A stretch of 36,478 bases of DNA from positions 1 to 36,478 of the forward strand of contig NZ_BJXB01000039.1 of the NCBI RefSeq assembly GCF_007990775.1, written 5' to 3'. Position 1 is the first letter of the stretch; every line of letters starts with the position of its first letter. The notes under the pieces are model-generated. The model was not told where the DNA came from. It saw only the letters and a list, made by a program, of their open reading frames with translations, and made no database searches. This document shows, piece by piece, positions 28,816-36,181 of this stretch. The position numbers and the translations under genes were made by a program. Origin of the DNA: Deinococcus cellulosilyticus NBRC 106333 = KACC 11606 (GTDB lineage Bacteria > Deinococcota > Deinococci > Deinococcales > Deinococcaceae).

Positions 28816-28841
28816 GTGCAGGCCCCATATGGGGCCTGCAC
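28816..28841 (-). repeat. 26-bp perfect palindrome before a start codon
   Basis: GTGCAGGCCCC, centre ATAT, then the exact complement. In the transcript it gives an 11-13-bp stem between the genes at 28851 and 28800, directly before the SD. Confidence 0.85.
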
Positions 28842-28850
28842 CCGGTTTTT

Positions 28851-29060
28851 TCAGTCGTCGAGACCTTCGGTGTCCTGGCCTGCGTCGCACTGCTCACAGC
28901 TGCATTCCGGGTCTCCGTCCTGGGCGTAGCCGTCCAGCTCTCCAGCAAAGGCAGCTGCGCAGTGGTGGCACAGCATGACGAGGTTTCCGCCGTCCGTGTC
29001 CGTGGTGAGGGTGTCCGAGTGGTAGTAATTGACGTTCCAGGGGGTTACAGTGCTGGGCAT
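28851..29060 (-). CDS. Small acidic zinc-binding-like protein (69 aa)
   Basis: Starts MPSTVTPWNVNYYHSDTLTT, with AAAGGAG seven bases before the ATG. It has CHHC in the middle (VMLCHHCAAAF) and CSCEQC near the end (DPECSCEQCDAG), enough ligands for one zinc site, in an otherwise acidic sequence. Second gene of the J-domain unit, with a 24-bp palindrome just upstream. Function unknown. Confidence 0.65.
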   Translation of the reverse strand: MPSTVTPWNVNYYHSDTLTTDTDGGNLVMLCHHCAAAFAGELDGYAQDGDPECSCEQCDAGQDTEGLDD

Positions 29061-29080
29061 GGTGGGTCTCCTTTCGGGGT

Positions 29081-29104
29081 GGTCTGGCCCTGCAGGGCCA
29101 GACC
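29081..29104 (-). repeat. 24-bp perfect palindrome before a start codon
   Basis: GGTCTGGCCCTG and its exact complement with no spacer. In the transcript it forms a hairpin between the J-domain gene and the gene at 29060, directly before the SD. Confidence 0.85.
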
Positions 29105-29113
29105 TGAGAGGCT

Positions 29114-29617
29114 TTAAGCGCTTTTGAGTTGACGCTTGCCGCCGTCCGGGCGAATGGTGCTACTGCCGTACTTCTCGCGCAGTTCATCCATGGACTTGTT
29201 GCCTCTCCCTCGGGATTCCACTCCGGCAAAGAACCATTTTTCGCGGGTGAAATGCCATTTGTAACCGGCGTCTTTCAGCTCGGTTTTGTGGGTTTTGGTG
29301 GCACCACTCACCCACACCCACGCCCCGATCATTTCGAATTCGAGACCTTCCAGATGGGCCACTTTTTCAATGGCTTCCCTCAGCATTTCTTCGACCTGGG
29401 CGTGATTTTCTGGTGTGGCCCAGAATTTATCTTCGCCGTAGCTGGAAGCGTCCGCACCTGCTCCAGCGGTGAAGTGGTGGGTCCAGTGTTCATATTCGGC
29501 GTTGAGCACCTGCATGGCTTCTTTTGAGCCGCCCTTATCCGGGTGAAGAGTTTTGCAGAAGGCCCGGTACTGGTTCTTGAGGTCGGTGAGGTCTGAAACG
29601 GTCTTGAGGTAAATCAT
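29114..29617 (-). CDS. J-domain protein (167 aa)
   Basis: Starts MIYLKTVSDLTDLKNQYR with CCACCAGGAGC leader. Residues about 8-45 are a short J-domain (LKNQYRAFCKTLHPDKGGSKEAM) with the HPD motif at 25-27 that triggers ATP hydrolysis in DnaK-type chaperones. The C-terminal part holds a small domain (WVWVSGATKTHKTELKDAGYKWHFTREKWFFAG) often seen with phage and plasmid J-domains, whose role is not known to me. There is no Gly/Phe region or zinc finger, so it is not a true DnaJ. It could recruit the host chaperone to replication. First gene of a four-gene unit. Confidence 0.85.
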   Translation of the reverse strand: MIYLKTVSDLTDLKNQYRAFCKTLHPDKGGSKEAMQVLNAEYEHWTHHFTAGAGADASSYGEDKFWATPENHAQVEEMLREAIEKVAHLEGLEFEMIGAWVWVSGATKTHKTELKDAGYKWHFTREKWFFAGVESRGRGNKSMDELREKYGSSTIRPDGGKRQLKSA

Positions 29618-29640
29618 GTTCAGCTCCTGGTGGAAGATTT

Positions 29641-29702
29641 GTCAGAGAGTGTCCCGCTCCCTGACTGAGCTTATTATAGCATTTAGATGTTATATTCGTC
29701 AA
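29641..29702 (-). promoter_or_regulatory. Cluster 2 promoter and leader hairpin (gene 29617)
   Basis: TTGACG (29697-29702) - 18 bp - TATAAT (29673-29678), spacer with AACATCTAAATGCT (one change in the palindrome). Leader stem GTCAGGGAG / CTCTCTGAC, nine pairs with one G-U; loop CGGGACA; then CCACCAGGAGC. Confidence 0.85.
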
Positions 29703-29734
29703 GAGTTTTCGTCATCCCACATGCTAAAAATCCA

Positions 29735-30255
29735 GCTTCCGCATGCTTCCCCCCGAAACCGCAAGTCTTCCCGGCCAGACCACACCATGAGCTGGCTTCC
29801 TCGAAAAAAGGCCCCCGCATTTTTTCGAGGAAGACGCCCTGCGGCGAGCCTCAACCTTATCCCATCCCCTCAGTGCTGGGTGGTCCAGGGGCCCTGACCT
29901 TAACCGTTCTCCGGTGTCGTGACCGGAAACGGTTAGGGGCTGGGGCGAAGCGCACCCCTGGACGACGAACCTCCAAGACATGGGCTGCTCTCCCTGCACC
30001 TCCGCTCCCCGTTCAGGGGACGCCCGGTTGCACCGGGCGAGGAGCGTCCTTGGACTGTCCAGTACCTGAACACACTTGCTACAGCCTGTGCCTCTGCCAC
30101 CCTCCCCCTGCCCTCCAAAGTCTCCAGTTGCCACCACTACGCAAGGGGGGGTCGATGGAGCGTTGTGAGGGCCCGGCCCAGCGACCCCCGGAGCTGGGTG
30201 CTTTTCAGGGCCAGAACGCTTGTAGCTCCATCGTAGGGGGGTGCTCCCCCTTCCT
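29735..30255. ncRNA. Large structured RNA candidate, copy C
   Basis: About 520 bp without a credible gene, with the stem order of copy A: CTTCCTCGAAAAAA / TTTTTTCGAGGAAG (29796-29833); GTCCAGGGG / CCCCTGGAC (29883-29963) enclosing TAACCGTT / AACGGTTA and GGCGAAGCG; the 50-nt block identical to A (30000-30049); then GATGGAGC / GCTCCATC (30154-30232) enclosing GGCCC / GGGCC and CCCAGC-GACCCCCGGA-GCTGGG, as in B; and a final GGGGGG / CCCCC hairpin. Stem sequences differ from A and B while pairing is kept. It lies between a divergent cluster 2 promoter and the plus-strand enzyme gene at 30301. Confidence 0.6.
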
Positions 30256-30300
30256 AAAATCCAAGAGTGTTTGATTGAAAAAGTTGTTTAGAATACACGC

Positions 30301-33300
30301 ATGGGATCAACATTTTTTGACGTTCTGATCAACTTTGCCCGGCAAGTCAGCACCAACTTTGCCTCCAAGGTCAAGGCCCAACCTGAGGATCAATTGAAGC
30401 GTCCTGTTCAGGATTTAATCGAACAGTGCGGAGTTTTCCAGAAACAAGACATCCTGTCCAAAACAGAAGCACAGGTGGAAGCCCTGGGAGGAAGACCTGA
30501 CCTGGCTGTTGCTGTCAAATCTCTCCTCACCGGATATATCGAATTGAAAGCCCCTGAAGTCAGTATCGATCCCAAAAAATTTGACAAACGCAATAAAGAG
30601 CAATTTGAGAAGTTCAAATCCTTACCCAACCTGATTTACACCAACGGACACGAATGGGCACTTTACCGCTCTGGAGAGCGCATCAAGCAAGTGAAGTTCA
30701 GTGAAAACACTGCAATGAAAGGTGAGCAGGCCTTCACATCCTCACAAGCAGATGCCCTCGAAGACCTCTTCCGTGATTTTTTGTTCTGGAAACCTATAAC
30801 ACCTACCAGTCCAAAAGCCCTGGCCAAGTTCCTGGCTCCGTTATGTCGTTTGGTTCGTGAAGATGTCAATGGAGCCTTGAAGGTTGAAGATAGCCCCATC
30901 TCTGCCGTTTACAAAGATTGGAAGAAAACCCTTTTTCCAGATGCAGATGAAGCAAAATTTGCAGATGCTTACGCACAAACCCTCACTTATGCCCTTCTGC
31001 TTGCCAAGATCAGCGGTTTTGACGTAAGCAGACCGGAGATCGCGGCCAAAGAGCTTGACAAAAAACACGGCCTCCTCGGTTCTGCCCTTCAGCTGCTGGG
31101 AGACAGTGAGGTCAGAGAGAACGTGGGATTGAGTCTTGAAGTCCTGATCCGCTGCATCAATGCCCTGGACATCGAAAAATTGCAAAACAGGTTCAAGCAC
31201 CAGTGGGCCTACTCCCATGACCCAAACCACGCCGTGGATGCTAATGCTTTTCAGAAGAAAGAAGATCCCTGGCTGTACTTCTACGAGGATTTTCTGGCAG
31301 AATACGATCCCAAATTGAGAGCCAATTATGGGGTGTATTACACTCCAACTCCGGTGATTCTGGCCCAAATTCGCTTGACAGATCGCCTACTCAAAGACAA
31401 ATTCAAAAAGGATATGGGCTTTGCGTCTAAAGATGTCGTGGTACTGGACCCAGCCGCTGGCACCGGAGCGTTTCCCCTCGCCATCATGCAGCATGCTCTT
31501 GCACAGATAGAAGACGAATACGGAAAAGGTGAACGGGCCACTTATGCATCCCAGCTGGCCAACAACATCCACGGATTTGAATACTTGGTGGGTCCTTACG
31601 CAGTGGGCCACTTGCGCCTGACCCAGAAAATCTTGGAGGAGGAAGGGAAACTGCCCAAAGATGGCCTGCACTTTTATCTAGCTGACACCCTGGAGAACCC
31701 TAATTCTCTGCCTCTGGAGAATGTCGGATTCATGTATCGAAAATTGACTGAGGAACACCGGCGGGTCAACAAAATCAAGAAAGACACCCGTGTACTGGTC
31801 TGTGTGGGAAACCCGCCATATGACCGTCAAGAACGATCTGAAGATGACATTGCCAAAGGCACCGACCTACATGGAGGATGGGTGCGATTTGGAGAACAGC
31901 GCAACAAAAACAATGACACAGAAGGCATCCTAAAGGATTTTGTTGAACTTGCCAAGGCCAGCAAAAAAGGCAAACACGTCCGCAACCTGTACAACGACTA
32001 CGTTTATTTCTGGAGATGGGCGTTGTGGAAGGTGTTTGAGCAAACCCAAGAGCAGGGTATTGTCAGTTTCATCACCGCAGCCAGCTACATGCGTGGTCCA
32101 GGGTTCTCTGGCATGCGTGAGCACATGCGCAGAACCCTGGATGAACTTTGGATCATTGACCTGGAAGGGGATGGCATTGGGGCCAGAAAAACAGAGAATG
32201 TTTTTGCAATCCGTACCCCTGTGGCCATCGCCATTGGAGTGCGATACGGCAAACCCAACCCCAATGAACCTGCACTTGTTCGGTATACTCGCCTCACTGG
32301 AACCCGAGAGGAAAAACTGACTCGCCTGGCAGGAATTTATACTTTTGAAGACTTGGATTGGAAATCTTGCTTTACAGACTGGCAGGCTCCTTTTGTACCT
32401 GAAGGGGAAGGGGATTACTTCAGCTATCCTGAACTCACCTCAATTTTTCCCTGGCAACATGCTGGCATCAAGCTGCACCGGACATTTCCCATAGCTCCTG
32501 ATCCACAGACACTGCAGCTGCGCCTCCAGTCTTTCATTGCATCTCCTGAAAAGTCTAAAATTTTCAAAGAGACCAGAGATCGCAAAGTGGCCCTCAAATA
32601 CCCAGATTTCAAAGGCAAAAAACAGAAACCTCTACAGGATTTAAAGGACCTGACAGAAGTGCCCATTGTGAGATACGGCTACAGAACCTTTGATCGACTC
32701 TGGATCATGGCTGATACCCGCTTTGGAGACTTATTCCGAGCAGCCTTATGGAACACTCAAAGCCAACAACAAGTGTTTCTCACCAGTTCTTTGTCAGAAA
32801 TCCTGGGCACTGGTCCTGCAGCATCAGTCACTGCATTAGCTCCAGACATCCATCATTTCTCTGGTCGTGGAGCAAAAGACATTGTTCCTTTATGGCGTAA
32901 TACAGCGGCCACGGAACCCAACATCACCCAGGGAGTTCTGAAAACACTTGAGGAAGAATTCAAGCACCCTGTCACTCCCGAAGACCTGTTTGCTTATGTG
33001 TACGGCATCCTGGCCACCCCTGAATATGTGGAGCAGTTCTCTGAGGAATTGACCATCCCTGGGCCTCGCATCCCCATCACCAAGGATTTTGAGTTGTTCA
33101 GGAAGGTGGTCTCCATTGGACGCACCTTGATTGGTTGGCACACATACGGCGAGCGTTTTGGAGGCACCAAAGCCAAAGGTAAAGCGCGGGTTCAAAAGGC
33201 CATTTCCAGTGAGCCAGACGGATACCCTGAAAAATTCTCTTACGATGCTTCCACCCAGACACTTACTGTTGGAGAAGGGGAAATCCATCCTGTATCCAGT

Positions 33301-33618
33301 GAAATTTTCAATTTTTCAGTTTCGGGATTGGAAGTGGTGAAATCCTGGCTAAGTTACCGGATGAAAGAGCGTTCAGGAAAAAAGTCCAGCCCACTGGATG
33401 AAATCACATCTGAAGTTTGGACACAAGAAATGACGCTAGAGTTGCTGGAGCTCTTGTGGTTACTTGAGAAAACCATTGAGCAATACCCAAACATGAACCA
33501 ATTGTTAAAACAGATAATTGCCACAGACAACTTTGATGCTACAGAGTTTCCAGAACCCACGGATGCAGAAAAAGCACCTCCTAGTGAAGACAGGGACAGC
33601 AACACACCCCTGTTTTAA
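30301..33618 (+). CDS. Single-chain restriction-methylation enzyme (type IIG-like)
   Basis: An 1105-aa protein. The N-terminal nuclease is seen as GGRPDLAV (Asp67) and YIELKAP (Glu81, Lys83), a PD-(D/E)xK site. A helical linker follows, then an N6-adenine methylase core with SAM motif DPAAGTGA (residues 383-390) and catalytic NPPY (504-507), and a C-terminal target-recognition region of about 450 residues. No helicase motor is present, which separates it from type ISP enzymes and places it with type IIG or related fused enzymes. TAGAAT (30288-30293) lies seven bases before the ATG and there is no SD, so the mRNA is probably leaderless. Stand-alone defence gene; recognition site unknown. Confidence 0.88.
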   Translation: MGSTFFDVLINFARQVSTNFASKVKAQPEDQLKRPVQDLIEQCGVFQKQDILSKTEAQVEALGGRPDLAVAVKSLLTGYIELKAPEVSIDPKKFDKRNKEQFEKFKSLPNLIYTNGHEWALYRSGERIKQVKFSENTAMKGEQAFTSSQADALEDLFRDFLFWKPITPTSPKALAKFLAPLCRLVREDVNGALKVEDSPISAVYKDWKKTLFPDADEAKFADAYAQTLTYALLLAKISGFDVSRPEIAAKELDKKHGLLGSALQLLGDSEVRENVGLSLEVLIRCINALDIEKLQNRFKHQWAYSHDPNHAVDANAFQKKEDPWLYFYEDFLAEYDPKLRANYGVYYTPTPVILAQIRLTDRLLKDKFKKDMGFASKDVVVLDPAAGTGAFPLAIMQHALAQIEDEYGKGERATYASQLANNIHGFEYLVGPYAVGHLRLTQKILEEEGKLPKDGLHFYLADTLENPNSLPLENVGFMYRKLTEEHRRVNKIKKDTRVLVCVGNPPYDRQERSEDDIAKGTDLHGGWVRFGEQRNKNNDTEGILKDFVELAKASKKGKHVRNLYNDYVYFWRWALWKVFEQTQEQGIVSFITAASYMRGPGFSGMREHMRRTLDELWIIDLEGDGIGARKTENVFAIRTPVAIAIGVRYGKPNPNEPALVRYTRLTGTREEKLTRLAGIYTFEDLDWKSCFTDWQAPFVPEGEGDYFSYPELTSIFPWQHAGIKLHRTFPIAPDPQTLQLRLQSFIASPEKSKIFKETRDRKVALKYPDFKGKKQKPLQDLKDLTEVPIVRYGYRTFDRLWIMADTRFGDLFRAALWNTQSQQQVFLTSSLSEILGTGPAASVTALAPDIHHFSGRGAKDIVPLWRNTAATEPNITQGVLKTLEEEFKHPVTPEDLFAYVYGILATPEYVEQFSEELTIPGPRIPITKDFELFRKVVSIGRTLIGWHTYGERFGGTKAKGKARVQKAISSEPDGYPEKFSYDASTQTLTVGEGEIHPVSSEIFNFSVSGLEVVKSWLSYRMKERSGKKSSPLDEITSEVWTQEMTLELLELLWLLEKTIEQYPNMNQLLKQIIATDNFDATEFPEPTDAEKAPPSEDRDSNTPLF

Positions 33619-33662
33619 TCCATAACACTGCTGTCCAGCACGTTAAGGCATATCACAATAAA

Positions 33663-33694
33663 CCCTGGTCGGAATTTTGACCAGGGCACAATTT
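33663..33694 (+). terminator. Intrinsic terminator
   Basis: CCCTGGTC / GACCAGGG with an 8-nt loop, then CACAATTTT, 45 bp after the stop of the gene at 30301. Confidence 0.7.
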
Positions 33695-33706
33695 TGATCG
33701 CACACT

Positions 33707-33918
33707 TATATGATTCCAGTCAGGGTGATGGTGGACTGATCCTTTATCATCCCAGAAGGGACCCACCGGGTAGATCGTATCGCACACGGCTCAAAAAGAT
33801 CGTCGAGGAGTTCAGGTCGCCCGGTGTTCCCCTTCCAGACTTCAGCCCGAACAGTTACCCGAAACGACTTCGCATCGTAAGTGGGGGCGACGCTGGAAGT
33901 GTCCCATGGAGGGTTCCC
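33707..33918 (+). ncRNA. Candidate bridge RNA region of the IS110 element
   Basis: About 210 bp of structured non-coding sequence between the left end and the transposase start. IS110-group elements are known to encode a bridge RNA in this upstream segment that pairs with target and donor DNA. I see hairpin-forming stretches but did not assign the two guide loops. An open frame runs through it but has no start signal. Confidence 0.5.
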
Positions 33919-34566
33919 ATGACCGAAACCTGTTATGTCGGCATCGACGTCTCCAAGCGCCTCCTGGATGTGGCCATCCGGCCCTCTGGAGAAATCTTTC
34001 AGGCCCCCAACACCCCAGAAGGCATCCAAACCATCCTGCAGAAACTGCAAGACCATCCTCAGCAACTTGTGGTACTCGAAGCCACAGGCGGCCTGGAAAT
34101 GCCCTTGCTGATCGCCCTGCTGGATCACCAGATTCCAGCAGTCCAGGTGAACCCCAGACAGGTTAAAGACTTCAGTCGAGCTTATGGTCGCAAAGCCAAA
34201 ACGGACGTTCTGGATGCCATGCTGCTTGCCCTTTTTGCTGAAGCCATGAAACCTGAAGTGAGGCCTCTGCCAGATGCCACCACCCGTCAGCTCAATGATC
34301 TGGTGGTGAGGCGCAGACAGGTGAGTGAAATGATGGTTCAGGAAAACAATCGGGCCAAGATTTCCCACAACCCGAGGATCAAAACCCACATTCACGAGGT
34401 CCTGAGATTCCTCAAAGAACAGTTGCATCTTCTGGAAGAAGAATTGGCAGACCTGTTGGAACAAACCCCTATCTGGAAGGCCAAACGAGAAATGCTGCTC
34501 TCCATGCCTGGAATTGGTAAAGTCACGGCCTGGACCCTCCTCACCTCACTGCCTGAGTTGGGCACC

Positions 34567-34570
34567 CTCT
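34567..34570. repeat. 4-bp target duplication, left copy
   Basis: CTCT here and at 35799-35802 flanks the IS3 element. Deleting the element and one copy restores the IS110 reading frame. Four bp is typical of the IS407 group. Confidence 0.75.
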
Positions 34571-34638
34571 TGGTCTGACCCCGGGAAAATGGACCAGTTG
34601 CATGTAGAGCATTCGGCCTGGAAAGGGCAGAATGAACC

Positions 34639-34908
34639 ATGGCGAAACGCAAGTTGACCGACGAACAAATCGTAGACCTCCTCAAAGAAGGCGAAAAGGG
34701 CGAGCTGAGCACCGCAGAGCTGTGCCGCAAGTACAACATCAGCGAAGCCACCTATTACAACCTGAAAGCCAAGTACCAGGGCACCAATACTGCCGAACTC
34801 AAGCGCTTAAAGCAGCTGGAACAGGAAAATGCCCGCTTACTGAAACTCGTTGGCCAGCTGACCTTGGAGAACTCAGCGATCAAAGAGGTGCTGAAAAAAA
34901 AGTGGTGA
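34639..34908 (+). CDS. IS3-family OrfA (89 aa)
   Basis: Starts MAKRKLTDEQIVDLLKEGEK. Residues 1-50 are the helix-turn-helix that binds the element's ends (STAELCRKYNISEATYYNLKAKY), followed by a leucine-rich coiled coil (LKRLKQLEQENARLLKLVGQ) for dimerisation. It ends in a run of eight A (34894-34901), the slippery site used by IS3 elements to make the OrfA-OrfB fusion by -1 frameshifting. Confidence 0.92.
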   Translation: MAKRKLTDEQIVDLLKEGEKGELSTAELCRKYNISEATYYNLKAKYQGTNTAELKRLKQLEQENARLLKLVGQLTLENSAIKEVLKKKW

Positions 34909-35741
34909 CCGTAACCGACCAGCGCAAAGCCGCACAGCTGCTGGTTGCAGAAGGGCTCAGTGAAAGGCGCTCAGCCCGGTTGCTGAACCTGCATCGCTCG
35001 ATGCTGCGCTACCAGAGCCGCAGGGTCAGAGACGAGGTGCTGGAGAAGCGTCTGAGGGAACTGTCTGAGCTTTACCCGGTCTATGGCTACCGGAGAATGC
35101 ACCAGGTGCTGCTACGCGAAGGGATGGTGATCAACAAGAAGAAAGTCCAGCGTGTCTGGAGGGAGTTAGGTTTTCTGCGCTCTCAGAAGGTCTCCCCACG
35201 CAAAATCCGCACTGGGTCGACTTTACCTGAGGCTGCCACACGGCCCAATGAGGTGTGGTCTTACGACTTCATCTTTGATCGTACGGTGCGAGGTGAAACC
35301 CTGAAATTCCTGGTCCTCATTGATGAGTTTACCCGCGAATGCCTCTCCCTGACGGTGAAAGCTAGCTTCAGATCCATTGATGTGCAGGAGGTCCTCAGGT
35401 CGGTGATCCAGACCCGTGGCGCTTCTGACTTCCTGAGATCGGACAATGGCAGCGAGTTCATTGCGTCTGAGTTGAGGATTTTCCTCGGCCTGCTGGGCGT
35501 AGGGACCAGATACATTGAGCCTGGGAAACCCTGGCAGAATGGCAAAACGGAAAGTTTTAATGCCAGATTCCGGGAGGAGTGCTTGAACCGGGAAGTGTTC
35601 CACACGGTGTGGGAGGCTTCGGTGGTCACAGGCCGCTTTCGGGACCACTACAACCAGGTCAGGCTGCATTCCGGTCTGGGCTACCTGCCACCGACTGAAT
35701 TCAGAGCGAAGTGGGATGCATCAAGGGTGGAAATTTCGTAA
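34902..35741 (+). CDS. IS3-family OrfB, DDE transposase domain (279 aa)
   Basis: The catalytic half of the transposase, in the -1 frame relative to OrfA and normally made as a fusion with it; GTG 34902 or 34905 could start it alone. An N-terminal HTH_21-like region (YPVYGYRRMHQVLLREGMVI) is followed by the rve integrase core: first Asp in EVWSYDFIFD, second Asp in LRSDNGSEF, and Glu in WQNGKTESFNARFREECLN. All three catalytic residues are present and the frame is open, so it is probably active. Confidence 0.93.
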   Translation: MVTVTDQRKAAQLLVAEGLSERRSARLLNLHRSMLRYQSRRVRDEVLEKRLRELSELYPVYGYRRMHQVLLREGMVINKKKVQRVWRELGFLRSQKVSPRKIRTGSTLPEAATRPNEVWSYDFIFDRTVRGETLKFLVLIDEFTRECLSLTVKASFRSIDVQEVLRSVIQTRGASDFLRSDNGSEFIASELRIFLGLLGVGTRYIEPGKPWQNGKTESFNARFREECLNREVFHTVWEASVVTGRFRDHYNQVRLHSGLGYLPPTEFRAKWDASRVEIS

Positions 35742-36181
35742 TCTCAGAACAGGGCCTTTGCTCTACATCCAACTGGACCAGACTTCGGGTGCCTCCCACT
35801 CTCCGGGAAGGAAATCAGTGCCCTGGCTGGAGTGGCTCCATTTAACCGGGACAGTGGCCTCATGAAAGGACAGCGGAGGATCTGGGGTGGACGAGCGGAT
35901 GTGAGGAAAGTGCTCTACATGGCGGCACTTTCAGCCACGCGCCACAACCAGGTGATTCAGGCGTTTTACCTGCGCTTGGTGCAGAAAGGCAAATCCCATA
36001 AACTTGCGCTGGTGGCCTGCATGCGCAAAATGCTGGTGATGGCCAACGCTATGTTGAAAAACGGACAACCCTGGAACAGCCGTATGCTGGTAGAGACATA
36101 AGCATCCAGGAGCAGAAAGACAAAATCCCCCAGCGATTGTGCCAGGGGAAGGATATTGACTCGCACACTCCTACGAAGTCC

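Larger units (their letters stand above)
34571..35798 (+). mobile_element. IS3-family element (1228 bp)
   Basis: The ends are imperfect inverted repeats starting TGG: left TGGTCTGACCCCGGG and on to TGGACCAGTTGCATGTAGAGC; right (complement) TGGGAGGCACCCG and on to TGGTCCAGTTGGATGTAGAGC. Two overlapping frames encode OrfA and OrfB. It is flanked by CTCT duplications, so it looks intact and recently arrived. Confidence 0.88.
33919..36101 (+). pseudogene. IS110-family DEDD transposase, split by an IS3 insertion
   Basis: The first 33919-34570 part starts MTETCYVGIDVSKRLLDVAI (GGAGG upstream) and carries the DEDD RuvC-like residues: Asp in GIDVS, Glu in LEATGG, Asp pair in KTDVLDAM. It ends at SMPGIGKVTAWTLLTSLPEL, where the insertion brings a stop three codons later. 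The remaining C-terminal part is at 35803-36101 (SGKEISALAGVAPFNRDSG and onward), with the serine of the second catalytic domain in DSG. Joined across the insertion, the frame is continuous, so the break is recent. The protein as it stands lacks its C-terminal domain and should be inactive. Confidence 0.85.
33698..36169 (+). mobile_element. IS110-family element interrupted by an IS3-family element
   Basis: TCGCACACT occurs at 33698-33706 and 36161-36169, bracketing a transposase gene of the IS110 type; no inverted repeats, as usual for this family, and both copies end in CT, the core dinucleotide common in IS110 insertions. Removing the nested IS3 and its duplicated target leaves about 1.23 kb, normal for the family. 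End points are inferred from the shared 9-mer. Confidence 0.7.

Noticed and set aside
29687..30274. Open frame of 195 codons through region C
   Set aside because: Same reasons: no start signal, non-protein-like sequence, and covariation with region A at RNA level.
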